From the NCBI GenBank assembly GCA_003963305.1, contig RXJR01000009.1:124001-188000 (forward strand): DNA of 64,000 bases. Reading direction: 5' to 3'. The first letter of the stretch is position 1. The number at the start of each line of letters is the position of its first letter. The translations under genes were made by a program, and so were the position numbers. Under the pieces are notes generated by a model that had not been told where the DNA came from, did not search any database, and was given only the letters and a program-made list of their open reading frames with translations. This document shows positions 24,576 through 33,263 of the stretch, one piece after another. Source of the stretch: Candidatus Melainabacteria bacterium (GTDB lineage Bacteria; Cyanobacteriota; Vampirovibrionia; Obscuribacterales; Obscuribacteraceae).

Positions 24576-25505
24576 GTGATCCAGACTGACGCTCCGATGT
24601 TCGGGCGCGTGATGACAGCAATGGTGACACCGTTCGATGAGCAGTCGAACATTGACTTCAAGGCAACCGAGAAGCTTGTAAAACATCTTTTGTCGACCGG
24701 AACAACGACTTTTGTCGTCGCCGGCACCACCGGCGAGAGCCCGACACTCGATGATTCCGAAAAGCGGGATTTACTGAAAGCTGTTATCGAAGCAGTTGAC
24801 GGCAAAGCCAGGGTCGTCATGGGCACTGGTTACAATGCCACTGCTAAGTCAATCAAGGCGTCACAGGAAGCTGAGAAGCTCGGTGCCGATGGTTTACTGG
24901 TCGTCGCTCCCTACTACAACAAGCCAAGTCAGTCCGGACTGGTCAGGCATTTTCACGAGGTCGCCCGGTCGACCAGCTTGCCGATAATTGTCTATAACAT
25001 TCCCGGAAGGACTGGTATCAACATCAGCCCCGATACCATGCTCGAAATCATTGCCAATGACAGCAACATTCATGCACTGAAAGACTCGACCGGTAATGTT
25101 GAACAGTCAGCAGAGATAGCTGGAAAGGCTCGAGACACCTTTAAAATCTATTCCGGTGATGATTACCTGACCCTGCCGTTCCTCTCCATTGGTGGTGCCG
25201 GAATCGTCAGTGTCGCGAGCCACATCATTGGTCAGCAGATTTCCACCATGATTGAAGATTTCTTTGCCGGGCGACACGACGCGGCACGTGCGAAGCACTA
25301 CAAATATTTGCCTGTGTTCAAAGGCTTGTTTGCAGCACCGAACCCGACATGTGTTAAGTATGCGCTCTCGGTGCTCGGCATTTGTTCGGAACATTTGCGG
25401 TTGCCGCTAGTTCCTCTGACCAGTGCGGAGAAGCAAGTAATGGATCGACTTTTGAAAGAAGCTGACGTAGCAGCGAATTTGACCGCTCAAAAGTCTGTCG
25501 TTTAA
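24576..25505 (+). CDS. dapA: 4-hydroxy-tetrahydrodipicolinate synthase
   Basis: 309 residues from a GTG with AGGGAGG 7 nt upstream. Condenses pyruvate with aspartate semialdehyde. Schiff-base lysine K169 lies in HALKDSTGN; Y140 in YNIPGRTGIN and the TTGESPTL segment (51-58) complete the active site of the TIM barrel. Usual length about 290-300. It sits between asd and rnj, an arrangement also seen in Firmicutes. Confidence 0.96.
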   Translation: MIQTDAPMFGRVMTAMVTPFDEQSNIDFKATEKLVKHLLSTGTTTFVVAGTTGESPTLDDSEKRDLLKAVIEAVDGKARVVMGTGYNATAKSIKASQEAEKLGADGLLVVAPYYNKPSQSGLVRHFHEVARSTSLPIIVYNIPGRTGINISPDTMLEIIANDSNIHALKDSTGNVEQSAEIAGKARDTFKIYSGDDYLTLPFLSIGGAGIVSVASHIIGQQISTMIEDFFAGRHDAARAKHYKYLPVFKGLFAAPNPTCVKYALSVLGICSEHLRLPLVPLTSAEKQVMDRLLKEADVAANLTAQKSVV

Positions 25506-25519
25506 TCAGGAGTTCAGCG

Positions 25520-27397
25520 GTGGCAGTCGAGAACACAGAATCAGGGAAAGTCGAGCTTGGCACTAACGTACTCAAGATTATTCCCATAGGCGGTCTCGGC
25601 GAAATCGGCAAGAACACTCTTGCGATTTGCTACGGCGACGACATCATGCTGGTTGATGCCGGTCTGGCATTTCCCAACGAAGACATGATCGGCGTCGATC
25701 TCGTCCTTCCCGATATTTCCTTCCTCGTTGAAAATCAAGACAGAATAAAAGGTCTGGCCGTCACGCATGGACATGAGGACCACATTGGCGGTATTCCGTT
25801 CATTTTGAAAGAGATGAGCATACCTGTCATTTACGGACCCTCGCTTGCCATCGGGCTTCTGGAAGGAAAGCTCAAAGAAGGCGGGCTGGACAGTCGAACT
25901 GTCATGCGTAAAGTGCGACCGCGGCAGAAAGTGAAGATTGGTTGTTTTACGGTGCAGTTTATTCGCTGCACACATTCGATAGCCGACTCATTCAGCTTGA
26001 TTATCAATACTCCGGTTGGCACGTTGATTCACACCGGTGATTTCAAGTTCGACTTCACGCCGGTTGATGGCGAACTTTTCGATATAGCCAGTTTGACGAA
26101 AGCGGCGGAAGAAGGCGTTCTTCTTTTGATGAGCGACAGCACAAATACAGAGCGCGAGGGATTCACTCCGTCTGAGAAAACAGTGTGGAAAAAAATCAAC
26201 GAAGTGTTCTCCAGCGCACCAAAGCGAATCATAGTCACAACATTTGCCAGCAATGTTCATCGCATCAGGCAGGTTTTGCAGGCGGCGATGAAGTACGATC
26301 GAAAAGTATCGATTCTCGGGCGCTCCATGCTAAATCTCGCCAGCATTGCGCGTGAACTGGGATACATGACTTTCCCCGATGGATTGCTCATTCCCATCGA
26401 TCAGATCAATAAGTTGCCACCAAATAAGGTAGTGATTCTTACAACAGGCAGTCAGGGCGAACCTCTTTCTGCGCTAACTAGAATCGCTAACGATGAGCAT
26501 AAGCAGATCAAGATAATGCAGGGTGACACGGTCGTCATTTCCGCCACGCCTATTCCTGGTAACGAACGTTCGATTGCAAACACGATCAACGCGCTGTTTG
26601 TGCGCGGTGCCGACGTAATCTACGGGCGCGATGCCGGTGTGCACGTCTCCGGTCACGCCTGCAGGGAAGAGCAGAAGTTGATGATCAACTTGTGCAAACC
26701 GAAATTTTTCATGCCTGTGCATGGTGAATATCGCATGCTTGTCCTGCATTCTGAGCTGGCACAAGAATGCGGTGTCGAGAAAGACAATTGCTTCGTCATG
26801 GATAACGGAGATGTGCTCGAACTGGATGACGAGCGTGGTGCCGTCACAGGCAGAATCAAGTCTGGAATCATTCTTGTAGACTCTTCGCGTGCCTGGCACA
26901 TCAACGAAGAAATCGTTGACGAGCGGCGCCATCTCGCGGCTGACGGTCTTGTCGCGGTCGCTTTGACGTTGAATGGCAAGCGCGAGATTATCGCCGGTCC
27001 CGATGTCAGCTTGAAGGGTGTCATCTTTCCGCGCGGCATGGCGCCCGACGAGTTCGTCAGCAAAGTGCAGAGCGAAGTGAGAAATATTTTGAACGTCAAG
27101 CCGACTGTCGATGCTCTTGCCGAAGCTGAACTATCTCATTTTATTCAAGGTGGACTGGAAGGATTTTTCGCTGAGAAAATGCGGTCCCGTCCGCTGGTGC
27201 ATGTAATGGTGCATCAAGTCTCGATGCCTTCTACCGGTAATACGGAATCCAGAGATGGTGGTACGGCATCCAGAGATGGTAGTACGGAATCAGCCGAGTC
27301 TAGATTCGACAAAAATTGCAAGATTCAAACCAGAGAAAGCAGACTCGAGTCTACGGAAACCAAGTTGGAATCCAAGCAGACCATCGAACCAAAATGA
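25520..27397 (+). CDS. rnj: ribonuclease J
   Basis: 625 residues from a GTG with AGGAG 7 nt upstream. An endo- and 5'-exoribonuclease of the metallo-beta-lactamase/beta-CASP class, acting in mRNA decay and rRNA maturation. The HGHEDH zinc motif (83-88), HTGDFKFD and the beta-CASP region (SNVHRI, later ISATPIPGNE) are present, then VHGEYRM. The family length is about 550-560; the extra 60 residues are a low-complexity tail from near-repeated DNA (ESRDGGTASRDGSTES). The last 4 nt overlap mnmH. Confidence 0.95.
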   Translation: MAVENTESGKVELGTNVLKIIPIGGLGEIGKNTLAICYGDDIMLVDAGLAFPNEDMIGVDLVLPDISFLVENQDRIKGLAVTHGHEDHIGGIPFILKEMSIPVIYGPSLAIGLLEGKLKEGGLDSRTVMRKVRPRQKVKIGCFTVQFIRCTHSIADSFSLIINTPVGTLIHTGDFKFDFTPVDGELFDIASLTKAAEEGVLLLMSDSTNTEREGFTPSEKTVWKKINEVFSSAPKRIIVTTFASNVHRIRQVLQAAMKYDRKVSILGRSMLNLASIARELGYMTFPDGLLIPIDQINKLPPNKVVILTTGSQGEPLSALTRIANDEHKQIKIMQGDTVVISATPIPGNERSIANTINALFVRGADVIYGRDAGVHVSGHACREEQKLMINLCKPKFFMPVHGEYRMLVLHSELAQECGVEKDNCFVMDNGDVLELDDERGAVTGRIKSGIILVDSSRAWHINEEIVDERRHLAADGLVAVALTLNGKREIIAGPDVSLKGVIFPRGMAPDEFVSKVQSEVRNILNVKPTVDALAEAELSHFIQGGLEGFFAEKMRSRPLVHVMVHQVSMPSTGNTESRDGGTASRDGSTESAESRFDKNCKIQTRESRLESTETKLESKQTIEPK

Positions 27398-28443
27398 CCT
27401 GGCGTGAACTCGCACCCGAGCGACTGTTCGACCTGAAAGATGCACTGGTCATCGATGTTCGATCGCCGTGCGAGCATAAAGCCGAGTACATACCGCACTC
27501 CGTCAATATCCCTTTGTTGGAGGACGACGAGCGCGTTTTTATCGGCACCACTTATGCGGTCGAAGGCGAAATGGTGGCACGTCGAAAGGCGCTGAAGATC
27601 ATCTCGCCAAAAATTCCCGATATCGTGGACAAAATTCTTGAATTGAAGAATCAAGGGCAGCACATTGTCGTTCATTGTTGGCGGGGCGGGTTGCGCAGTG
27701 AAACGGTTGCCAGTTTTCTTACGGTTGTTGGAATCGATTGTTGGCGCCTTACGGGCGGTTTCAAGGGCTGGCGTAAGGTCGTAATGAATGACTTCGCGCG
27801 CGCTCAGTATTCATTTACTCCAGTAATATTGCACGGTCGTACGGGCGTTGGTAAGTCTGAAATTTTGCGTGCTCTCGAAAACCTGGGAGCAGACGTTTTA
27901 AATCTCGAAGAATTGGCGAATCATCGGGGCTCCGTATTTGGTGCGCTTGGGCTGAGTGTGCAGCCGACTCAGAAGAACTTCGAGTCTGAGTTGTGGCTTA
28001 AGCTGCGTCAATTTACTAGCCGTCCGGTTTTTATCGAAGCCGAGAGTCGCAAGATTGGCAGGATAGCTCTGCCCGACTTTCTCATTGACCGCATTGCCAC
28101 AGGCAGAAGAGTTGAAGTGACTGGTTCTATGGCGCGTCGGGTCGAACGCATAACGGCTGAGTACGCCAATGTGTTTACTGACGAATTAAAGGCTGAGGCG
28201 GTTGCTGCGATGCAGAACCTGCGTGTGCGCCTTGGAAACAAACGAACCGACGAGATTGCTGCTTTTGGACTTAACGGTCAGTTAGATCAAGCAATTAAAG
28301 CTCTTTTATCTGACTACTACGATCCCTTGTACGATGGTCATCTGGCGAAGAACGCGCCTTACGAGATAACCGTCTCCGGCGATGATGTTGAGCTGGCCGC
28401 CAGGCAGCTGATGCAGTGGGCCGCTGATGCGATGGGCAGCTGA
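27394..28443 (+). CDS. mnmH: tRNA 2-selenouridine synthase
   Basis: 349 residues from an ATG that overlaps the rnj stop (ATGA). MnmH (SelU/YbbB) replaces sulfur with selenium in the wobble thiouridine of tRNA, through a geranylated intermediate. The N-terminal rhodanese domain contains C95 in HCWRGGLRSE, the signature of this family, and a P-loop GRTGVGKS spans 148-155. The C-terminal end (QLMQWAADAMGS) lies in an array of 16-bp repeats that runs on past the stop. Whether the host makes selenophosphate (selD) cannot be seen here. Confidence 0.93.
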   Translation: MTWRELAPERLFDLKDALVIDVRSPCEHKAEYIPHSVNIPLLEDDERVFIGTTYAVEGEMVARRKALKIISPKIPDIVDKILELKNQGQHIVVHCWRGGLRSETVASFLTVVGIDCWRLTGGFKGWRKVVMNDFARAQYSFTPVILHGRTGVGKSEILRALENLGADVLNLEELANHRGSVFGALGLSVQPTQKNFESELWLKLRQFTSRPVFIEAESRKIGRIALPDFLIDRIATGRRVEVTGSMARRVERITAEYANVFTDELKAEAVAAMQNLRVRLGNKRTDEIAAFGLNGQLDQAIKALLSDYYDPLYDGHLAKNAPYEITVSGDDVELAARQLMQWAADAMGS

Positions 28444-28532
28444 TGCGGTGGGTAGCTGATGCGGTGGGCAGCTGATGCAGTGGCAGCTGATGCGGTGAGT
28501 AGCTGAAGCCGTGGGCAGCTGATGCAGTGGGT
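28407..28532. repeat. 8 x 16-bp tandem repeat across the mnmH stop codon
   Basis: Eight units of the type GCTGATGCGGTGGGCA begin at 28407, 28423, 28439, 28455, 28471 (15 nt), 28486, 28502 and 28518. The first two encode the last residues of MnmH, the stop falls at the start of the third, and the rest are downstream. The unit is not a multiple of 3, so growth inside the gene would break it. Confidence 0.9.
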
Positions 28533-28577
28533 CTCTAAGTTACAATGTAGCGAAGGCAAATGAGGGTGAACGCAGCG

Positions 28578-29162
28578 ATGGCCAAAATTCTTCAACTCGT
28601 CGGTGATTTTGTCGAAGATTATGAGGCGATGGTTCCATATCAAATGCTTCTGATGGTCGGCCATCACGTAGACACCGTCTGCCCTGGTAAGAAGAGCGGC
28701 GACAAGGTAAAGACGGCAATTCATGACTTCGAAGGCGACCAGACTTACACAGAAAAGCCTGGTCACAATTTTGCGATTACTGCCGATTTCGACAATCTGC
28801 GTGCAAGTGATTACGATGCGTTGGTCATTTCGGGTGGAAGGTCACCCGAATATCTGAGATTGAATCCTAAGATTCTGGATTGCGTCAGACATTTTTTCGA
28901 TGAAAACAAACCAGTAGCGGCAGTGTGTCATGCCGCGCAGATTCTTTCGGCAGCAGGTGTTCTCAAGAATAGGTCATGCATGGCTTACCCGGCCGTGTCA
29001 CCTGAGGTAACCGGATGCGGTGGCACATTTGTCGAACAGAACAAAGACTTTACCAACGCCCATGTCGATGGAAATCTCGTTAGTGCCGCTGCCTGGCCCG
29101 GACATCCCGACTGGATCCGTAAGTTTCTTGAACTGCTAGGAACAAAAATTTCTCTAGCTTAG
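28578..29162 (+). CDS. DJ-1/PfpI-family protein
   Basis: 194 residues from the ATG at 28578 (GAGGG 11 nt upstream); an ATG at 28560 is the alternative. Class I glutamine-amidotransferase-like fold with the nucleophile elbow AVCHAAQIL (C117, H118) and an acidic residue near 14-16 (VEDYE). Family members act as deglycases, chaperones or proteases, and the exact activity cannot be read from sequence. Its stop overlaps the stop of the convergent polyproline gene by 3-4 nt. Confidence 0.88.
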   Translation: MAKILQLVGDFVEDYEAMVPYQMLLMVGHHVDTVCPGKKSGDKVKTAIHDFEGDQTYTEKPGHNFAITADFDNLRASDYDALVISGGRSPEYLRLNPKILDCVRHFFDENKPVAAVCHAAQILSAAGVLKNRSCMAYPAVSPEVTGCGGTFVEQNKDFTNAHVDGNLVSAAAWPGHPDWIRKFLELLGTKISLA

Positions 29163-29431
29163 AAATTGCGATTAAAGGGCGCAGGCGGCCTTGGCGGTGG
29201 TGGCGGCGGCGGCGGCAGTGGAGGGGGAGGCGGCGGCGGTGGCGGGAATGAGCCTGAAGATCTTGTATATGATGGGCGTGGTTGTGGCTGCCAGTGCCCT
29301 TGTGTTGGTTGGATCTTTTTTAAGGGTGTTTCAGCTTTGCGATTGAGCATCGCGTAAAGCGCCCCTAAGATCGCGCAGATGGCTGCCGTTACCGCTGCAA
29401 TTGTAGTTGTGGACCTTTTGTTCAGGCTCAT
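29159..29431 (-). CDS. membrane-anchored polyproline protein
   Basis: 90 residues: one membrane helix (about 9-28), a Gln/Pro-rich linker, then two runs of 8-9 prolines and a short RNF end. The ATG overlaps the stop of the AAA+ gene upstream (ATGA, 4 nt), which strongly suggests translational coupling. Polyproline stretches need EF-P to be translated and form extended arms, often docking sites. It is likely a membrane tether or partner for the AAA+ protein; this is inference. Confidence 0.7.
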   Translation of the reverse strand: MSLNKRSTTTIAAVTAAICAILGALYAMLNRKAETPLKKIQPTQGHWQPQPRPSYTRSSGSFPPPPPPPPPLPPPPPPPPRPPAPFNRNF

Positions 29432-30852
29432 CGGGTGCTTAACTCGCTGGGTACGAAACCGATGTCTTTCGATCCGAGCAGGCTCTTAGTTAAACTGCCT
29501 CCCGCAACGACCATTTCGTGCATGGCTTCATCAAGGTGACGGTCGGAAACAACAATTGGGTCGCCATCTGGAGCAGCGAATAGCGCAGCTTTGCGCATAA
29601 GTTCTCCGATAAATGCACCACTTGCCCCGGCGGTACGTTTGATGAATACGTCCATGTTATCTACTTTTACTGTTAGTCCTTTGGAGTAGACTTCAAAGAG
29701 ACGTTTTCTGCATTCAGCGTCGGGCAGCGGCACTTCGTACGCCTGGTCGATTCGTCCCGGACGTGCAGCCAGAGCCGGTTCCAATATCTCAGGTCTATTA
29801 GTGGTGAGCACAAACAGAACGTCAACATCGTCGGATAGACCGTCCATTTCGTTCATTAACTCTAAAAGCAAGTGCTGATTACAGTTGCCTTGCTGACTTC
29901 GATCTTCAGCAATCAAGTCGACGTCTTCAATGATCACCATAGACGGTGCTAACCATCGGGCAAAGAAGCAAGTTCTGCTAATTAACCCCTGTCCTCTTCC
30001 CGTCACAAGTAGCACAGTGCGTTCTCTCATTGCGGATGCAAGATACATCGCCGTCATTGTCTTACCGGTGCCCGGCTTGCCATGCAGAAGAATGCCTCGT
30101 TTCAATTTGCGCCCGGCATTTTTCAAAGCCTCGCTATACTTGCCGACTTCCGTGGTCTGGCGTTCAATGCGTTTAAGCAAGCCTTCCGGCAATATGATTT
30201 GTTCTCGCGTGATCACTGGCACCGTATGGAACTTCAACGTGCCACCACCGCCGCTGCCTACACTACTGGCGCTGCCTTCGATGACTGAAAGCATTTTGCC
30301 GCGATAGATGTTGTTCTTACCCATAAGCCGCTGAATGTCTTTTATGAATTTTTCTGCGGTGGCGCGGTTTTCAGCCATAACATCAACGACAATCGGAGCG
30401 GCGTTGGCAAAGTCCATCATTGAGCCTTGTCTGAGCAGCAGCACAAGCTTTGGATTGCCGTTGATCAGGTAGAGACCGCCCTGCACGCAGGCTAGTTTCT
30501 TGCCGCCGTCCAATTCCATATTCAGGTATTGGACAGTGCCCTCTTTGGCGCCGCCCAGACCAACAAAGCTTGCCACCGACTGTGATGCGACAAGATCTGC
30601 CAGTGACGTACCGGTAAGATTGTTCAGAAATCCGCCTTGAATTCCAAGAATGCTGCACGTCCGTCCATCTTTGGTCGTCAGCTCGTCGATGGCAATCTGG
30701 AGATTTGCCTGGTTGTACCGATCAAACTGCTCAGTGACGATAGATAGAGTGGCTGGATCTTTTCCCATGTGTTCGTAGATCTTGGTCCTCAGATCTTTTG
30801 GTAGAAGATTTGCAGGCACCAGGTCTTTCATGTTGAAACCAGAGAAAGTCAT
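29428..30852 (-). CDS. AAA+ ATPase with unknown N-terminal domain
   Basis: 474 residues from the ATG at 30852, with GGAGG 8 nt upstream. Residues 1-200 form a domain I do not recognise, ending in a Gly/Ser linker. The AAA module follows: Walker A GKPGTGKT (258-265), Walker B VIIEDVD (306-312), a sensor-1 TTN, and an arginine-finger region (ALAARPGRIDQ), close to the FtsH/Cdc48 clade. There is no protease domain and no membrane helix. It forms a two-gene unit with the polyproline membrane protein and may be a membrane-recruited unfoldase. Confidence 0.85.
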   Translation of the reverse strand: MTFSGFNMKDLVPANLLPKDLRTKIYEHMGKDPATLSIVTEQFDRYNQANLQIAIDELTTKDGRTCSILGIQGGFLNNLTGTSLADLVASQSVASFVGLGGAKEGTVQYLNMELDGGKKLACVQGGLYLINGNPKLVLLLRQGSMMDFANAAPIVVDVMAENRATAEKFIKDIQRLMGKNNIYRGKMLSVIEGSASSVGSGGGGTLKFHTVPVITREQIILPEGLLKRIERQTTEVGKYSEALKNAGRKLKRGILLHGKPGTGKTMTAMYLASAMRERTVLLVTGRGQGLISRTCFFARWLAPSMVIIEDVDLIAEDRSQQGNCNQHLLLELMNEMDGLSDDVDVLFVLTTNRPEILEPALAARPGRIDQAYEVPLPDAECRKRLFEVYSKGLTVKVDNMDVFIKRTAGASGAFIGELMRKAALFAAPDGDPIVVSDRHLDEAMHEMVVAGGSLTKSLLGSKDIGFVPSELSTR

Positions 30853-31042
30853 TGGTATTTCCTCCAGCAATTCGATTCAGCTACTTTTCATTTAACGAGG
30901 AATCGATAAGGTTGAATCGAGGCAAAAATTGATTGATTTGTGATTGATTGATTTGGTTGGATTTGATTGTCCCCATTACAACTCTGGAACGGGTTCAAGT
31001 TGCCTAATGCACTTGATTAATTAATCAGTTGTCATTAGCGTC

Positions 31043-31140
31043 TCGACCTTCATCCTTGTGTCGAGTTTCATTCGTATGTCGACCTTCGTTCTTGTGTCGA
31101 GCTTCATTCGTATGTCGACCTTCGTTCTTATGTCGACTTT
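31043..31140. repeat. 5+ x 18-bp tandem repeat
   Basis: Five full units of the type TCGACCTTCGTTCTTGTG (31043-31132) and a partial one. Alternate units differ in a consistent way, so the array also reads as 36-bp double units. It lies about 190 nt upstream of the AAA+ gene. Confidence 0.9.
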
Positions 31141-31220
31141 AGACGTCCTGGTCTTTCTGTTTTTCCGTTTGGCTGCAATCAGGTCTTAAATGGCATGCTC
31201 TTGGCTTCCCTTGCTCCCCT

Positions 31221-31320
31221 GTTGCCTCAGTCTAAAAATCTAACCCTTACAACCGTGTTGCCTCAGTCTAAAAATCTAACCCTTACAACCGTGTTGCCTC
31301 ATCTAAAATCTAACCCTTAC
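31221..31320. repeat. 3 x 36-bp tandem repeat
   Basis: Units at 31221-31256 and 31257-31292 are identical; the third (31293-31320) is shortened. The copies are directly adjacent without spacers, so this is not a CRISPR array. Confidence 0.9.
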
Positions 31321-31338
31321 TCGAAGGTAGTTAATTAC

Positions 31339-31425
31339 ATGACAAACGATGCCCACCAGTACTGGGTCGCCCCGCATGGAATTAATTACATTCAAGTAAG
31401 GACCTCAGAGGTAGTCGTGTCCTGA
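31339..31425 (+). CDS. doubtful 28-residue open frame
   Basis: ATG at 31339 followed by 28 codons (MTNDAHQYWVAPHG, then INYIQVRTSEVVVS). The upstream part of the same frame is only tandem repeat. The weak GGTAG before it is a poor ribosome binding site. It could be a small protein or chance. Confidence 0.2.
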   Translation: MTNDAHQYWVAPHGINYIQVRTSEVVVS

Positions 31426-31645
31426 GATCGAAACAGAGCGGGCTTTTCCGGTGTTTTTATTGGCTAAACTGCGGAACGGACCTGGCTACGAGCCTGGACT
31501 GATGAGCATTTGCGCGATATATACGCTGTGTAGCACGTCGGCTGGTACCTCAAGGCTCTTACGGCTATGCGCCTGCCTAGTCCAAACTTGAGTTTGTGTC
31601 AAGTATTCGAGCATTTCGGAGCCGAAAAAACACCCCTAAAACGCA

Positions 31646-31674
31646 CATCCCTCCCTGGTAAGGTGGGAGGGATG
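31646..31674 (-). terminator. probable terminator downstream of sepF
   Basis: A perfect 10-bp stem (31646-31655 with 31665-31674), 9-nt loop. On the minus strand it is followed by TGCGTTTTAG and a later T6 run. It is 170 nt after the sepF stop. Confidence 0.65.
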
Positions 31675-31844
31675 AACTAGTTGTGGTGGATTAGGTAAGG
31701 AGGAAACAAGGCACCTGACGGGAAATCCGTCCTGCGCTCTGTTCTTACATAATACCAGTGGATAACTGAGTCGGCTGTTAAAAAACTTGAAGTGCCGGTT
31801 GTCTAACACCCACCCGCAACAGGTGAGAATTCATTAATTAAATG

Positions 31845-32369
31845 CTAATGAATTGTCGACCATGTACTGCTCGTTGACGAGTCGTACTGAGTTGGTGTCG
31901 GATAGAGGAAATCAAGTGCGCCGAAACCACCAAGCGCGGTTGAGGAGGATGAGGCAGCGGCAGAAGCAGATACCTTATCGAATTCCTTGCCGGGGGCGGT
32001 GATCTTAATGTTGCTCGGGCAGAACAAGTAGACTTGCTCGCTCAGTTTGTGGAAATCGCCGTCGAGTGCTGCTGATGCACCAGCGACAAAATCAACGAGC
32101 CGGTTGGCGTCGATCTTCTTCATGTTCTCCAGTGAAATTGTGGTGGCAGCGCGTCCGCGTAAGCATTCAACAATTTCAATCGCTTCTTCAAACGAGACAG
32201 GAGCAAAAATTGAGATCTGAGTACCAAATTTTGTCGGTGGAGTACGCAGCGTGCTCAGTGTTCCTTTTCGGTCGTTCAGGGCAGGGAATAAATCCACTTC
32301 CTTCTTCGCGTTGCGGCCGCTGTTTACGGTTGGCTTTTCTGTCGAAACATTTTTACTTTCGTCTACCAT
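31845..32369 (-). CDS. sepF: cell division protein SepF
   Basis: 174 residues from the ATG at 32369 (AAAGGA 5 nt upstream). SepF binds FtsZ and the membrane and shapes the division septum in Gram-positives and cyanobacteria. The core (about 45-125) has the family pattern: a strand, then SFEEAIEIVECLRGRAATTISL, a helix, then RLVDFVAGASAALDG and VYLFCPSNIKI. The N-terminal membrane helix is less clear than in Bacillus, and the C-terminal tail is serine-rich. It is near ispD and the condensin genes. Confidence 0.9.
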   Translation of the reverse strand: MVDESKNVSTEKPTVNSGRNAKKEVDLFPALNDRKGTLSTLRTPPTKFGTQISIFAPVSFEEAIEIVECLRGRAATTISLENMKKIDANRLVDFVAGASAALDGDFHKLSEQVYLFCPSNIKITAPGKEFDKVSASAAASSSSTALGGFGALDFLYPTPTQYDSSTSSTWSTIH

Positions 32370-32546
32370 AGTAGTCCTTTGCAATTATGCCTGGTGCAAG
32401 TATCTGCTGCGTATATCCTGCGCCTACTTTTATCAACCGATCGGAGTGCCATCTCAGATGGTGCACGCATGTTGTCATCAATTCTAATCAATTCGTAGCA
32501 ATAAGCAAGTACCGATAACGTGAATTCTCTGTCCCTGAGCTGCTTG

Positions 32547-33263
32547 CTAACTTCCTTGCGAGAGCATAGACGCCAGAGACTGACATAGAGAGAGGTCTTC
32601 AGGATTTGTAATTTTTAGATTATATGGCGAACCCATGACGATATGCACTTTATGTCCACTGTGCTCGAGTATCGTGGAATCGTCAGTGGTGCCAAAATTA
32701 TCCGCTGCGGCTTTTCGGTGAGCATTGAGGAGCCATTCAAATTTGGCTGCCTGTGGCGTTTGTATCTGCACGAGCTCGTTTCGGTCCAGTGTATCGCCTA
32801 CAATATTGTCTTTGGCGCGTTTAATAGTATCAGTCACTGGCATTGCAACCGTGCATGCACCGTTGGCGGTTACAGATTCAATGACCTGATTTATCAGTTT
32901 CTCCGTGAGCAGGGGTCTGGCAGCATCGTGCACCATGACAAATGTGGGCGGCTGGCTGAGCTGACTCAGTCGCTCGAGTCCGTTATGGACGGAGTTTTGC
33001 CTGGTTAAACCACCAGCGGTGACGATTACTTTCGAAGCCTGAGCCTCTGGAAGTAATCGCTTGATTTCGGCTTGCACCGTATCCAGTGACATCTCCGGTA
33101 CGCACAGGGCGATAACGTCTATTTGCTGGTGAGCGGCCAGAGTTGATAACGACCAGAGATATAGCGGCCGACCTTCCAGTCCTACGAACTGTTTGGCAGC
33201 ATCAGTCGGCTTGGCTTTGAAACGTTCCCCGGCTCCCGCAGCGGGAAGAACTGCAGCGATCAT
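32547..33263 (-). CDS. ispD: 2-C-methyl-D-erythritol 4-phosphate cytidylyltransferase
   Basis: 238 residues. Transfers CMP to methylerythritol phosphate in the non-mevalonate isoprenoid pathway. The N-terminal nucleotide motif LPAAGAGERF and the VHDAARPL motif are intact, as are TDTIKRA and IQTPQ near the substrate pocket. Normal length. Its start overlaps the scpB stop by 4 nt, so it is co-transcribed with the smc-scpA-scpB genes. Confidence 0.95.
   Translation of the reverse strand: MIAAVLPAAGAGERFKAKPTDAAKQFVGLEGRPLYLWSLSTLAAHQQIDVIALCVPEMSLDTVQAEIKRLLPEAQASKVIVTAGGLTRQNSVHNGLERLSQLSQPPTFVMVHDAARPLLTEKLINQVIESVTANGACTVAMPVTDTIKRAKDNIVGDTLDRNELVQIQTPQAAKFEWLLNAHRKAAADNFGTTDDSTILEHSGHKVHIVMGSPYNLKITNPEDLSLCQSLASMLSQGS

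Larger units (their letters stand above)
30853..31844. other. 1-kb largely non-coding, repeat-rich region
   Basis: Between the minus-strand AAA+ gene and the end of sepF. It holds AT-rich GATT repeats (30925-30965), an 18-bp array (31043-31132), a 36-bp array (31221-31320), a possible 28-codon frame (31339-31425), and GC-balanced, hairpin-rich DNA (31440-31640) that may encode a structured RNA. No conserved protein gene is supported. Confidence 0.6.

Noticed and set aside
29166-29357. glycine-rich plus-strand open frame
   Set aside because: It is the complement of the polyproline codons on the minus strand, which has the coupled start and membrane helix.
31221-31320. CRISPR array
   Set aside because: The 36-bp copies are directly adjacent with no spacers, only three in number, and no cas gene is in the window.
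31195-31425. 76-residue protein spanning the 36-bp repeats
   Set aside because: Most of it is translated tandem repeat; only the last 28 codons could be real, and they are listed separately with low confidence.
31440-31840. 6S RNA, RNase P RNA, tmRNA or SRP RNA
   Set aside because: None of the hallmark conserved sequences of these RNAs that I know is present on either strand, so I kept only an unspecific structured-RNA suggestion.
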